From: Alphaproteobacteria bacterium
Lineage (GTDB): Bacteria > Pseudomonadota > Alphaproteobacteria > UBA8366 > Aestuariispiraceae
Direction: 5' to 3'
DNA length: 64,000 nt
Assembly (NCBI GenBank): GCA_030065235.1
Contig: JASJDC010000002.1
Location: 141,001-205,000 of the forward strand
Positions 17,528 to 26,936 of the stretch are shown one piece after another. The position numbers were made by a program, and so were the translations under genes. Each line of letters begins with the position of its first letter. The stretch's first letter is position 1. The notes under the pieces were generated by a model, which was given only the letters and a program-made list of their open reading frames with translations, made no database searches and was not told the origin of the DNA.

Positions 17528-18232
17528 ATGACGCCGAAATCCGATGCCTTGGCCCCGGAGCAAGAGGCCGCCTTTCCAGCGCCCGGCGATGCGGCGCCGG
17601 TTGGCAAGCAGGTCCAGGTCATCGCGTGCGGCGCGCTGGCGCGCGAAATACTCGACCTGATCCGATTGAACCGGTTGACCGGTCTGGCGCTGACCTGCCT
17701 GCCGGCCAAGCTTCACAACCAGCCGTCGGAGATCCCTGAGCGCTTGCGGGAGAAGATCAGAGCCTTGCGTCCTCGGGCCGCGCGCATCCTCGTCGCCTAT
17801 GCGGATTGCGGAACCGGCGGGCTGCTCGACAAGATCATCGCCGAGGAGACCCGGCCGGACTGTCCGGTCACACGGATCGGCGGTCCCCATTGCTACGCGT
17901 TTTTCGCCGGTCAGACCGACTTCGCTTCCCTGGCGGAGGAAGAACTCGGCACGTTCTATCTCACCGACTATTTGGCGCGCCATTTCGAGAGCCTGGTCGT
18001 TGAGGGCATGGGTCTCGACAAATATCCCGGCATGGTCGCGATGATGTTCGGTAATTACACACGGTTGGTCTATCTGGCCCAGACCGACGATCCGGCGCTG
18101 GACGCGCGGGCCGAGGCGGCGGCGGCGCGGCTGAGTCTGGATTATCGGCGCGTGAAGACGGGCTATGGCGAACTGGCCGCGTTCATCGCGGGGTCGGACG
18201 GACGCGAGGAGACATCGGCATGGCGCAATTGA
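17528..18232 (+). CDS. DUF1638 protein associated with corrinoid methyl transfer
   Basis: This 234-residue protein matches my recollection of DUF1638, a family without an agreed function that often sits next to corrinoid proteins and MttB-family methyltransferases. Cysteine and histidine positions stand out: VIACGALAREI, ALTCLPAKLHN, AYADCGTGG and GGPHCYAFF. They could bind a metal or the corrinoid, which is inference. It lies 39 bases after the corrinoid-protein stop and overlaps the next gene by 13 bases, so the three are one operon. No signal peptide or membrane segment is seen. Confidence 0.8.
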   Translation: MTPKSDALAPEQEAAFPAPGDAAPVGKQVQVIACGALAREILDLIRLNRLTGLALTCLPAKLHNQPSEIPERLREKIRALRPRAARILVAYADCGTGGLLDKIIAEETRPDCPVTRIGGPHCYAFFAGQTDFASLAEEELGTFYLTDYLARHFESLVVEGMGLDKYPGMVAMMFGNYTRLVYLAQTDDPALDARAEAAAARLSLDYRRVKTGYGELAAFIAGSDGREETSAWRN

Positions 18233-18522
18233 TCGTCACCTATTGGCGGGACATTCCCGCTCAGGTCACCGCGAGGAAAGGCCGGCGGGATCAGGTCAAG
18301 ATCGTGCTCGACGAGCGATTCGAGAAGGCGATCGACCGGGCGGCCATGCGCGGCGGCGCACGCGGAACCGACGATTACCTTGCGGAATGGCGCAAGGCGG
18401 CGCCGGTCGAGATTTCCGATGATCTTCAGGCCGAGGCGGAAAAGGCCGCTGCCGCACTCGAGGCCGACTATGACGAGGCCCGGTTGGCTGCGCTGGTCGC
18501 GGCCGGCGGGGTCGCCGGCTGA
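18220..18522 (+). CDS. 'Virulence factor' family small protein
   Basis: This 100-residue protein (start MAQLIVTYWRDIPAQVTARKG) matches my memory of the Pfam family named Virulence_fact. The name comes from early annotation and not from a demonstrated role. It has a charged amphipathic C-terminal half (EISDDLQAEAEKAAAALEAD) and no cysteine, signal or membrane segment. It is translationally coupled to the DUF1638 gene by a 13-base overlap and closes the corrinoid-protein operon. A chaperone or assembly role for the corrinoid system is a guess from context. Confidence 0.75.
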   Translation: MAQLIVTYWRDIPAQVTARKGRRDQVKIVLDERFEKAIDRAAMRGGARGTDDYLAEWRKAAPVEISDDLQAEAEKAAAALEADYDEARLAALVAAGGVAG

Positions 18523-18583
18523 CACGCTGTGGCGGACGTCGCCGCTGCTCGCTTCATGAAACGCGGCTTGCTATAACCGCTGC

Positions 18584-19900
18584 ATGACCTCGGTTGAACC
18601 GCCCAGCCCTACCGTGTCTGACCGCGCGCCTGGTTTGTCGCGAGATGCGCCTGTGATTGAAATCGATGACAAGGCCGGCCTGACGAATCCGGCCTTGCTG
18701 TCGCTGCTGATCGAAACGGTTTTTTCAGAACCGGCTTTCCGCGCCTTTTTGTTGGATCAAATCGCCGTGTCCGATCTGTCTTTGCGCAGTCACGAAGACT
18801 TCATCGCGTTACTGCAGGGGTTTTTCGAGGCCAATCTGGCGAAGGCGCGCGAGGCGGACCGGCCAGGCCTGGAAAAGGCGCGGACCGAATTGGCGGCGCA
18901 TATCGAGAAGACGCGGCGCGGGGCGGCGGCGTATCGGCCTGATTTGCGGGCCAATCCCGCCGCGGTCTTCTGGCCGAACCCGACGCGCGAAGGCGGCGGC
19001 GCTTTGGCAAAGAGCGTGCCGATCGCAGAGAAGATCCCGCTGATCGATAAATCGACCCCGATCGCTTCCGCGGGCAGCTGTTTCGCGTTCGAGATCGCCA
19101 AGAACCTTCAGGCGCGGGGCTTCAACTATGTTGTGTCCGAGCCTGAGCCGGACGGCTCCAACGGTGTCGTGGTCGACGGATATGCGCCGGACCGGGACTT
19201 CGCCCGGTTCTCGGCGGCTTGGGGGCTGATCTTCAATACGCCCAGTCTCCGCCAATTGGCGGAACGCGCCTTCGGCGCCAGCCGAACGCCATCACTCGTC
19301 GTTCGGGAGCGCGCGCCAAGCGGGCAGCTCTTCTTCACCGATCCGTTTCGCGAGGGCGTCGCGTTCGGCAACGCCGTCGCCTATCGGGTGGACAAGCCAA
19401 AGCACGCGGACGCCGTACGGCGGGTTCTCAGCGAAGCCGAAATCTTCGTCGCCACGCTGGGCCTGAACGAATGCTGGCGGCTGCGGTCCAACGGAGTCGC
19501 GCTGTCGCGCAATCCGCGTAGCCCTTGGATGTTCGCTTTGGCTGAGCCCGCCGTGTTGACGGTCGAGGAAAATGTCGCTGAATTCGAGGCCTTTCTATCC
19601 CTCGTCCGGGAACACAATCCAAAGTTCAAAGTTGTTCTCAGCCTGTCCCCGATCCCGCTGATCGCGACCCATCGCCTTGATCAACATGTCATCGCCGCCA
19701 ATGCGCATTCCAAATCGGTGTTGCGGGTGGCGGCGGAGGAGATCGTCCGTCGCAACCAGGATGTTTTCTATTTCCCCAGCTACGAGCATGTGATGCATTG
19801 CGCCGACCAGCCTTGGACGGCGGATGAGCGCCATGTGAGGCCGGAAGCGGTTGCGGAGATCATGCGCATGTTCGATGCGGCGTATCTGCGCGGTGACTAA
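18584..19900 (+). CDS. GSCFA-domain protein (SGNH-hydrolase-like)
   Basis: This 438-residue protein contains the literal motif that names the GSCFA family (IASAGSCFAFEIAKNLQARG, about residues 160-180). A C-terminal SGNH-like part follows: TLGLNECWRL and a late histidine in DERHVRPEAVAEIM. GSCFA proteins are predicted hydrolases, in some cases acting on peptides or glycans attached to lipids, and few have been tested. The N-terminal 100 residues are an unassigned helical region. It starts 61 bases after the virulence-factor gene on the same strand and shares stop-codon bases with the convergent dioxygenase gene. Confidence 0.8.
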   Translation: MTSVEPPSPTVSDRAPGLSRDAPVIEIDDKAGLTNPALLSLLIETVFSEPAFRAFLLDQIAVSDLSLRSHEDFIALLQGFFEANLAKAREADRPGLEKARTELAAHIEKTRRGAAAYRPDLRANPAAVFWPNPTREGGGALAKSVPIAEKIPLIDKSTPIASAGSCFAFEIAKNLQARGFNYVVSEPEPDGSNGVVVDGYAPDRDFARFSAAWGLIFNTPSLRQLAERAFGASRTPSLVVRERAPSGQLFFTDPFREGVAFGNAVAYRVDKPKHADAVRRVLSEAEIFVATLGLNECWRLRSNGVALSRNPRSPWMFALAEPAVLTVEENVAEFEAFLSLVREHNPKFKVVLSLSPIPLIATHRLDQHVIAANAHSKSVLRVAAEEIVRRNQDVFYFPSYEHVMHCADQPWTADERHVRPEAVAEIMRMFDAAYLRGD

Positions 19901-20964
19901 GGTTTCAGATACATCCGCAATATATGGTCGCGGGGCGGGGTCAGGATGTCGGCCGGCAGCCTTCCCATTCCTTCCGCCCCGACGCTGATTTGGTTCACTG
20001 TCCTGATGGAGAGCGGCGTCAGGCCATAGACAGCTTGGCAGATCAGCCGGTCATGGCGCGTCGGCAACGACCCCCGATGCAAGCCGCTGGTGTCGGCGAC
20101 GAAATTCGTCCCCTCCGGCCCCATAATTGAATCCGGCGGGCCGAAGGCGCGGATCACATCTTCGTCTGTCTTTCGAAGCTGCTGCAGATACCACCGTACA
20201 AAGCCGGCCTTGTCATCGGCAGCGGCGAGCATGCCGTGGACCGTCTGATGCAAGTGCGAGCGCGGCGCATAGACATGCGGTCCGTCCGGCTCGCCCACAT
20301 CGGTCAGATAGATGAAGAATTTCAGGAACCGATAATCGTCTACATCCAGATGGAAGAGCTGTGCGTCTTTGGCCGCTGGTCTTCCAGCGAAACTCCACCA
20401 GGCCGAGATGTTGATCAGGGTTGGCGTCGCGCCCAGATACGCCGCTGCAACGCCCAGCCTTATGGGATCGAGGGCGATTTCCAGGAATGCCGGGCAAGCC
20501 ATAACATCCGCGATCCTGTAGTGCGCGATATTCGCTTTCTTGCGCGCCTCCTCTAGGGACAAGCGTTCGTGTTCCGCCCCCGCGCGATTCAGTTCCAGCG
20601 GTTTGTCCCGGAACCAATCGCGTATCGCCGCAGTGCGTTTTGCGTCGATGCGCGGCAGCGTCGCATAGCCGAGCTCATTCAGCCGCGCCAAGGGCTCTTG
20701 CGCCTCCGCCGGGGTCTCAATCGGCGCCACGCCAAGATGGACGTGGATATAGGCGTGCAGCGCCGCAACGACCGCATCCTGGAACGGTTTCTCCCAGCGC
20801 GACCGCGTCACCTGATGGTTCATCTGCGAGACGAACGCTTTCGGATCGCTGTGCGCCTCCTCGCCCATGGTCAGCGCTTGCGCCAACGCCGCAAACCGAG
20901 GCTGGGTCTGCAAGTAGGCGCAAAAGCGCTGGTGCCAAAGCGACAATTCATGAAGCGACGCCAT
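19897..20964 (-). CDS. Phytanoyl-CoA dioxygenase-like Fe(II)/2-oxoglutarate oxygenase
   Basis: This 355-residue protein has the facial-triad pattern of PhyH-type oxygenases: HLD in AQLFHLDVDDYRFLKFF supplies the first histidine and aspartate and DTSGLHRGSLPTRHDRL supplies the distal histidine and an arginine for 2-oxoglutarate. INISAWWSF and VGEPDGPHVYAPRSH fit the same fold. The substrate is unknown. The N-terminal 90 residues are helical and unassigned. The gene is convergent with the GSCFA gene, sharing a 4-base CTAA in which both stop codons lie. Confidence 0.75.
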   Translation of the reverse strand: MASLHELSLWHQRFCAYLQTQPRFAALAQALTMGEEAHSDPKAFVSQMNHQVTRSRWEKPFQDAVVAALHAYIHVHLGVAPIETPAEAQEPLARLNELGYATLPRIDAKRTAAIRDWFRDKPLELNRAGAEHERLSLEEARKKANIAHYRIADVMACPAFLEIALDPIRLGVAAAYLGATPTLINISAWWSFAGRPAAKDAQLFHLDVDDYRFLKFFIYLTDVGEPDGPHVYAPRSHLHQTVHGMLAAADDKAGFVRWYLQQLRKTDEDVIRAFGPPDSIMGPEGTNFVADTSGLHRGSLPTRHDRLICQAVYGLTPLSIRTVNQISVGAEGMGRLPADILTPPRDHILRMYLKP

Positions 20965-21033
20965 GGGCGGACTGTGCCCTGACTCGCGGGACGAAGGAAT
21001 AGAGCGGTTCGCCGCCGACCGAGCCGAAGAAGG

Positions 21034-22707
21034 TCAGAACAGCCCCTGCACCAAACCGCCGTCGTCCAGGTGGATCGAGTTGGCGGCGGGGGTCCGGGGC
21101 AGACCGGGCATGGTCATGACCTCGCCGCAGATCGCGACGATGAACTCGGCGCCGGCGGAGAGACGGACTTCACGGATCGGCACCGCATGACCGGTCGGCG
21201 CGCCCTTCAGGTTCGGGTCGGTCGAGAAACTGTATTGGGTCTTGGCCATACAGACCGGCAGATGGCCGTAGCCCGCCTCTTCCCACTGCCGAAGCTGATC
21301 CCGCGTCTTCTTGTCGGCGATCGCCTCGTCGGCGCCATAGATCGACCGGCAGACAGTGTTGATCTTGTCGAATAGGCTCATCTCGTCGCCATAGAGCGTG
21401 CGAAACTGCGCCGCGCCGCTGTCGCAGAGCTGCACGACTTTCGTCGCCAAAGCCTCGGTCCCTTTCGAGCCTTCGGCCCAATGGTTGCATTCGATCGCCT
21501 CGACGCCGAATTGGGTGACGAATTCCTGGATCGCCGCCAATTCCGCATCCGTGTCGGCGGTGAAGCGGTTGATCGCCACAACGGCGGGCACGCCGAACTG
21601 GCCGACATTGCGGATATGCCGGCCGAGATTCTCGAGACCTTTCTTGACCGCCTCGACATTCTCTTCGCCCAACAGATCTTTAGCCACGCCGCCATGCATC
21701 TTCAGCGCCCGGACGGTGGCGACGATTACCGCGGCGTCGGGGCTGAGACCGGCCTTGCGGCATTTGATGTCGAAGAATTTTTCGGCCCCCAAATCGGCGC
21801 CGAAACCGGCCTCCGTCACCGTGTAGTCGACCAGCTTCAACGCCGCCTTGGTGGCCGAGACGGTGTTGCAGCCATGGGCGATATTGGCGAAGGGCCCGCC
21901 ATGGATAAAGGCCGGGTTGTTCTCCAGTGTCTGCACCAAGTTCGGCATTAGCGCGTCTTTCAAAAGGACCGTCATCGGGCCTTCGGCTTTCAAATCGCGG
22001 GCGCGGATCGGCTCTCGCTTGCGCGTGTAGCCGACGACGATCGCGCCAAGCCGGCGCTCCAAGTCCGCCAGATCGTTCGACAGGCAGAAGATCGCCATAA
22101 CCTCGGAGGCGACCGTGATGTCGAAACCGGTCTGACGCGGAAATCCGTTCGCGACGCCGCCGAGCGACACGACCGTGTCGCGCAGCGCGCGGTCGTTCAT
22201 ATCCAGAACCCGACGCCAAGCCACCCGACGCTCGTCAAATCCAAGCTCGTTGCCCCAATAAATGTGATTGTCGATCAGCGCCGACAGCAGGTTGTGCGCC
22301 GAGGTGATGGCGTGGAAATCGCCGGTAAAATGCAGGTTGATATCCTCCATCGGCACGACCTGGGCGTAGCCGCCGCCGGCCGCGCCGCCCTTCACCCCAA
22401 AGCAGGGTCCGAGCGAGGGTTCGCGCAAACAGATCATCGCCTTCTTGCCGATCGCGTTAAGCCCGTCGCCGAGTCCCACCGTGGTCGTCGTCTTGCCCTC
22501 GCCGGCCGGGGTCGGGGTGATCGCGGTAACCAGGATCAGTTTGCCGTCCGGCTTATCCTGCAGCGATTTCAGAAAGTCGAAACTGACTTTCGCTTTGGTC
22601 GGGCCGAATTGCAGCAGCGCTTCCTCGGGCACGCCGACGCGGGCGCCGATGGCGGTGATCGGCTGCATTGTCGCTTCACGCGCGATTTCGATGTCGGACT
22701 TGACCAT
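21034..22707 (-). CDS. fhs: Formate-tetrahydrofolate ligase
   Basis: This 557-residue enzyme interconverts formate, ATP and tetrahydrofolate with 10-formyl-THF. The P-loop is visible in [20 protein letters not shown] (about residues 66-85) and family motifs such as [20 protein letters not shown] follow. Length is normal. In a one-carbon catabolic setting it can run toward formate, making ATP from methyl groups oxidised on THF. Its location between the two halves of the corrinoid methyltransferase genes supports that role, though general folate metabolism is also possible. Confidence 0.97.
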   Translation of the reverse strand: MVKSDIEIAREATMQPITAIGARVGVPEEALLQFGPTKAKVSFDFLKSLQDKPDGKLILVTAITPTPAGEGKTTTTVGLGDGLNAIGKKAMICLREPSLGPCFGVKGGAAGGGYAQVVPMEDINLHFTGDFHAITSAHNLLSALIDNHIYWGNELGFDERRVAWRRVLDMNDRALRDTVVSLGGVANGFPRQTGFDITVASEVMAIFCLSNDLADLERRLGAIVVGYTRKREPIRARDLKAEGPMTVLLKDALMPNLVQTLENNPAFIHGGPFANIAHGCNTVSATKAALKLVDYTVTEAGFGADLGAEKFFDIKCRKAGLSPDAAVIVATVRALKMHGGVAKDLLGEENVEAVKKGLENLGRHIRNVGQFGVPAVVAINRFTADTDAELAAIQEFVTQFGVEAIECNHWAEGSKGTEALATKVVQLCDSGAAQFRTLYGDEMSLFDKINTVCRSIYGADEAIADKKTRDQLRQWEEAGYGHLPVCMAKTQYSFSTDPNLKGAPTGHAVPIREVRLSAGAEFIVAICGEVMTMPGLPRTPAANSIHLDDGGLVQGLF

Positions 22708-22893
22708 AGTCGGGGAATTCCTTGCGGCTTCTGAGAAGAAATGTCGGAGATCGGCGGATCCGAGCCGACCGTGACGCTAGACCGGGGCCCAAGCCGGCGA
22801 ACCGCGCAGCCGCGACCTGTTCTAGCGGCGCGACGACGTTGCGGGCGCGCCGTTTGAGCGCGACGCCCGGGTGAAGAATTGGACGGGGCGCTG

Positions 22894-23697
22894 TCAGACG
22901 CCGCGAAAGACAGGCTCGCGTTTCTCGAAGAAGGCCTCCAACGCTTCGGTATGATCCTCGGTATGGTGCAGCGCCGCCTGCATCTCGGCGCAGAATTGCA
23001 AGTGATCGCGCAAGGATTGTTCAAGTCCGGCGCGCAAGGCTTGCTTGGTCTTGCGCACGGCGAGCGGCGCTCGGCTGGCGATCCGCCGCGCCAGAGACTT
23101 CGCTTCTTCGAGAAGCGACCCGGCGGGAACGATCCGGCTGAAGAAGCCGATCTGCAGCGCCTTCTCGGCGTCGATCGGCTCCCCGGTCAGCAGCAGTTCG
23201 GCGGCGGCGGATTGTCCGACGATGCGCGGCAGGAACCAGGCGGCGCCGTCGCCCGGACCGATGCCGATATTCACGAAGGGCAGACCGATCTTGGCCTCAG
23301 GCGCGGCCAGGCGGATGTCGCACATCGAGGCGAGATCGACCGCCGCGCCAAAACAGGCGCCGTTGACCGCGGCGATCACCGGCCGGTCGAAAGCCCAGAA
23401 GCGCGGCGGCACGCGCAGGATGCCGTCAAGATAGGCCTGTTTCACGGTCGCCGGGCCGCCGGCGAACATCTCCGTTTTGTCTCGCATATGTTTGACGTTG
23501 CCGCCCGCTGAAAAGGCCTTGCCCGCGCCTGTCAGAATCACTGCGCGCACCGTCGCGTCCCGCTCAATCAGGTCCAGCGCCGCCAGAAACGCCTCGATCA
23601 TCGGCGCGTCGCTGAAGGCGTTCAGCGCGTCGGGCCGGTTTAGCGTCAGGGTGACGACGGCCTCCTCCTGCTCGTATCGGATCGGGTTGTCCTGCAT
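22894..23697 (-). CDS. Enoyl-CoA hydratase/isomerase family protein
   Basis: This 267-residue crotonase-family protein has the oxyanion-hole motifs GAGKAFSAGGNVKHM and AAVNGACFGAAVDLASMCD and the C-terminal helix typical of hydratases. The position of the catalytic glutamate in GIGPGDGAAWFLPRIVG is aspartate (GPGDGA), as in some isomerase-type members, so simple hydration is not certain. Substrate is unknown and it stands alone between the formate-THF ligase and an ArsC-like gene. Confidence 0.88.
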   Translation of the reverse strand: MQDNPIRYEQEEAVVTLTLNRPDALNAFSDAPMIEAFLAALDLIERDATVRAVILTGAGKAFSAGGNVKHMRDKTEMFAGGPATVKQAYLDGILRVPPRFWAFDRPVIAAVNGACFGAAVDLASMCDIRLAAPEAKIGLPFVNIGIGPGDGAAWFLPRIVGQSAAAELLLTGEPIDAEKALQIGFFSRIVPAGSLLEEAKSLARRIASRAPLAVRKTKQALRAGLEQSLRDHLQFCAEMQAALHHTEDHTEALEAFFEKREPVFRGV

Positions 23698-23726
23698 CGG
23701 GTTCGTTTGCGCGGTCGTGTCGGCGT

Positions 23727-24074
23727 TTAGAGGATTTTCAGAACCGATTCGGGCGGGCGGCCGATCGCCGCCTTGCCGCCGCGCGTCACGATCGGCCGTT
23801 CGATCAGGATCGGATTTTTCGCCATGGCTCGGATCAGGGCGTCCGGATCCGTTTCATCCTTCAGGCCCAAGTCGCGATAAACGCTCTCCTTGGTCCGCAT
23901 CAGATCGCGGGGTTCGCAGCCAAGCGCGTCTAGCAGAGCCCGGATCTCCGCCTCGGTCGGCGGCGTTTTCAGATATTCAATGACCGACGGCGCGACGCCT
24001 CGCTCGGTCAGCAAGGCCAGAGTCTGGCGCGACTTCGAGCAGCGGGGATTGTGGTAGATCACGGTCTCGGTCAT
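23727..24074 (-). CDS. arsC: ArsC/Spx-family arsenate reductase (glutaredoxin type)
   Basis: This 115-residue thioredoxin-fold protein starts MTETVIYHNPRCSKSRQTLA, where RCSKSR is the ArsC active-site cysteine loop, and continues with EYLKTPPTEAEI and the arginine-bearing LIERPIVTRGGKAAIGRPPE. It would reduce arsenate with glutaredoxin, though YfgD/Spx-like relatives have other roles. I chose the ATG at 24072-24074 over an upstream in-frame extension because the family's first strand begins there. The start codon faces the DMT permease gene across 124 bases. Confidence 0.85.
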   Translation of the reverse strand: MTETVIYHNPRCSKSRQTLALLTERGVAPSVIEYLKTPPTEAEIRALLDALGCEPRDLMRTKESVYRDLGLKDETDPDALIRAMAKNPILIERPIVTRGGKAAIGRPPESVLKIL

Positions 24075-24198
24075 GGACGGGTCCTTCGTCGGCCTGAGGC
24101 CACAGAACGATAGCGCTGCGACTCTAGCAAGCTCGTCCAGGCGCATCCAGCGGGGCTGCGGATTTGTCCGATCGCGGCGGTGGCCTAGCTTGCTTCGA

Positions 24199-25098
24199 AT
24201 GGACGATACGCCCTCGCCATCCTCGACCGCCGCCGTTCCCGGCGACAATCTGCGGGGAATCGGGATGATGTTGGTCTCAGCCGGCGCATTCGTCGTGATG
24301 CATGCGACGATCCGCCATGTTTCGGCGGCGCTTCATCCGTTCGAGATCGCGTTCTTCAGGAATGTATTCGGCGTGATCGTCCTAACGCCCCTGTTGCTCC
24401 GATACGGCCTTGCGCCGCTGAAAGCGCGCCGGCCCGGATTGATGGCGGTCAGGTCGGTCTTCAATGTCTGCGCCATGCTTTGTTTTTTCTATGCGCTCTC
24501 GATTGCGCCCTTGGCGGATGTGTCGGCGCTCAGCTTCACCGCGCCGATCTTCGCCACCGCCTTGGCCGCCCTGGCTTTGGGAGAAGTCGTGCGTATTCGA
24601 CGCTGGGCGGCCATTCTGGTCGGTTTCGGCGGGGCCATGGTGATCATCCGGCCTGGCTTTGCGCAGCTCGATTTCGGGCTTCTTTTGACGCTGTTTTCGT
24701 CTTTCCTCTGGGCCATCGTGATCGTCATGATCAAGGTGCTCAGCCGCACGGACTCGTCTCTGACCATTACGCTCTATATGGGTCTTTTCATGGCGCCGAT
24801 GGCCTTGATCCCGGCGCTCGGGGTCTGGCGATGGCCGACGATGGAGCAGTATGCCTGGCTGCTGCTGATCGGGGGGCTCGGCACGGTCGCGCAAATCGCC
24901 TTTGCGGAGGCCTTAAAGCATGGCGAGACGTCGATCGTCATGCCCTTTGATTTCTTTAAACTGATCCTGGCGGCGTTGATCGGCTGGTTCGTCTTTTCCG
25001 AGGCGCCGACTCTTTTCACGGTTGCGGGCGGCTTGATCATCTTCGCCTCGGCGACTTATATCGCGGTGCGCGAAGCGAAGATCGGCTTGAGACGATGA
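24199..25098 (+). CDS. EamA/DMT-family membrane transporter
   Basis: This 299-residue protein has ten hydrophobic segments in two EamA repeats: the first includes FEIAFFRNVFGVIVLTPLLL, the second begins near LFSSFLWAIVIVMIKVLSRT. DMT proteins export or import small metabolites, and the RhaT/RarD-like subgroup is diverse. I chose the ATG at 24199 because the upstream in-frame ATG at 24073 would place 42 charged residues ahead of the first segment. It precedes the MttB-family gene by 168 bases on the same strand. Confidence 0.85.
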   Translation: MDDTPSPSSTAAVPGDNLRGIGMMLVSAGAFVVMHATIRHVSAALHPFEIAFFRNVFGVIVLTPLLLRYGLAPLKARRPGLMAVRSVFNVCAMLCFFYALSIAPLADVSALSFTAPIFATALAALALGEVVRIRRWAAILVGFGGAMVIIRPGFAQLDFGLLLTLFSSFLWAIVIVMIKVLSRTDSSLTITLYMGLFMAPMALIPALGVWRWPTMEQYAWLLLIGGLGTVAQIAFAEALKHGETSIVMPFDFFKLILAALIGWFVFSEAPTLFTVAGGLIIFASATYIAVREAKIGLRR

Positions 25099-25168
25099 GC
25101 AAAGCCGTACCGCAGGGGACGGCGCCGAGAATCGCTGGGTTGTGCACGATGGCGTTTTCCGGAAGCGA

Positions 25169-25186
25169 ATGTCGCGAATGGGACAT
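25169..25186. promoter_or_regulatory. Inverted repeat before the MttB-family gene, candidate GlxA/AraC operator
   Basis: ATGTC and GACAT form a 5-base inverted repeat with an 8-base spacer (GCGAATGG). The arms extend outward to GCGAATGTC and GACATCGC with one bulged base. It lies 80 bases upstream of the methyltransferase start. AraC-type regulators of quaternary-amine catabolism bind sites built from TGTC/GACA half-sites as I remember them, and such a regulator gene follows the methyltransferase. The pairing is seen; the regulator link is inferred. Confidence 0.35.
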
Positions 25187-25266
25187 CGCGAGCGATAACG
25201 CTGGCGCAGGTTGTGCGCACTCATCCCCTATCCCCGTGACCCACATCCCCCTGAATCGAGCTCCGC

Positions 25267-26820
25267 ATGCCGCGCCCCGACCGCAAACGACGTCCGAGAC
25301 GACGAACGTCCTCTGTTGACGTTTCCCAGCGCCAAACCGGCGTTCCGCGCTTGCCTTGGCGCTCGGTCAGATCGCCCTTTCCGCCGTTGGAGCCGCTCAG
25401 CGCCGACCAGGTCGAGGCGATCCATCTGGCGTCGCTCGAGCTTCTGGAGAATGCCGGTATTGAGGTGATGGGCGAGGCCGCGCTCGACCTGTTCGAACGG
25501 GCCGGCGCCAAAACCGACCGGTCTACCGGCATGGTCTACCCGGATCGCGGCCTGATCGCCGAGGCGCTGAAGTCCGCGCCGAGAACCTTCACCCTGACGC
25601 CGCGCAATCGGGATCGAGCCGTCACAATTGGCGGCGCGCACATCAATTTCGGCTTCGTCAGCGGCGCGCCGAACGTGCATGACCGGATCAACGGTCGACG
25701 CCCCGGCAATATGGCGGACTTCGAAAGGCTGATGAAATTAGCGCAGAGTTTCGACTGCGTCCATTTTCTGGGCAACCAAGTTGCGCCGCCGATCGAGATG
25801 CCGGCCAACAACCGCCATCTGGACACCTACCGCGCCGCCCTGACATTGACCGACAAGGTGGTCGGCGGCGTGCCGATCGGGGCGGGTCGGGTGATCGATC
25901 TGATCAATATGGTCGCCCTGGCGCGCGGGCTGACGGTCGTCGACTTGGAGGCCGATCCCAGCGTCATCGCCAATATCAACATCAACTCGCCGCGGAAATT
26001 GGATGAGGAGATGGCGAACGGCGCCATTGCGCTGGCGCGCCACAATCAGGCGACCATCGTCACGCCCTTCACCCTGATGGGCGCGATGACGCCGGTCACG
26101 ATGGCGGCGGCCTTGACCCAGCAGAACGCCGAGGCGTTGATTGGGGTCGCCTTGACGCAACTGGCGCGGCCCGGCGCGCCGGTGGTCTATGGCGGCTTCA
26201 CCTCGAATGTCGACATGCGCAGCGGCGCGCCGACCTTCGGCACGCCGGAAAACGCCAAGGCTAATCTGGCGGGCGGTCAACTGGCGCGCCGCTACGGGCT
26301 GCCCTATCGCACGAGCGCCTGCAACGCCGCCAATACGGTCGATGCTCAAGCGACCTATGAGACGCAAATGGCGATGACAGGCGCGGTCTTCGGCCATGGG
26401 AACCTGATCTACCACGCCATCGGTTGGCTCGAAGGCGGGCTCGTCGCGTCGTTTGAGAAGATCGTGCTCGACTGCGAAATCGCGCAACACATGATGGGGA
26501 TGCTGACGCCGATCGACACAGCGCCCGAAGAGATCGCCTTGGATGCGATCGCCGAGACCGCGCCGGGCGGACACTTTTTCGGCGCGCCGCACACGATGGC
26601 GCGCTACGAGACCGCGTTCTATCAGCCGCTCCTGTCCGATTGGCGAACGCAGGAGAACTGGGCCGAGGATGGCGCAAAATCCGCGACCGAGCGGGCGACC
26701 CAGATCTGGACCTCGCTCTTGGAGAACTATGAGGCGCCGGCTTTAGATCCCGCACGGCTGGAGGCGATCGACGCCTATATCAACCGCCGTCGGGATGAGA
26801 TCGGCGACGGCGATCCATGA
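25267..26820 (+). CDS. MttB-family (COG5598) corrinoid-dependent methyltransferase, non-pyrrolysine
   Basis: This 517-residue protein belongs to the trimethylamine methyltransferase (MttB) superfamily, whose members demethylate quaternary amines such as glycine betaine, proline betaine or carnitine and pass the methyl to a corrinoid protein. HLASLELLENAGIEVMGEAA at the N-terminus, GGFTSNVDMRSGAPTFGTPE and the glycine-rich barrel are characteristic. No in-frame amber codon interrupts the frame, so it is not pyrrolysine-dependent. Its likely partner is the corrinoid protein at 16781. A GlxA-type regulator gene follows on the same strand. The exact amine cannot be read from sequence. Confidence 0.9.
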   Translation: MPRPDRKRRPRRRTSSVDVSQRQTGVPRLPWRSVRSPFPPLEPLSADQVEAIHLASLELLENAGIEVMGEAALDLFERAGAKTDRSTGMVYPDRGLIAEALKSAPRTFTLTPRNRDRAVTIGGAHINFGFVSGAPNVHDRINGRRPGNMADFERLMKLAQSFDCVHFLGNQVAPPIEMPANNRHLDTYRAALTLTDKVVGGVPIGAGRVIDLINMVALARGLTVVDLEADPSVIANININSPRKLDEEMANGAIALARHNQATIVTPFTLMGAMTPVTMAAALTQQNAEALIGVALTQLARPGAPVVYGGFTSNVDMRSGAPTFGTPENAKANLAGGQLARRYGLPYRTSACNAANTVDAQATYETQMAMTGAVFGHGNLIYHAIGWLEGGLVASFEKIVLDCEIAQHMMGMLTPIDTAPEEIALDAIAETAPGGHFFGAPHTMARYETAFYQPLLSDWRTQENWAEDGAKSATERATQIWTSLLENYEAPALDPARLEAIDAYINRRRDEIGDGDP

Positions 26821-26936
26821 CCGCCCATTTCGGCCGCGCCCGTTGGCGCGGGGCGCGCGCTTTAGCGCGAAACGGTGTTGCAGCCCCGTCGAAGCCGCCT
26901 ATTCTGCAGCCGAAGCGGCAATCTTCGGCGGATCGT

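Noticed and set aside
25267..26820. Pyrrolysine-containing trimethylamine methyltransferase
   Set aside because: The frame is uninterrupted with no in-frame amber codon, and no pyl genes are in the window.
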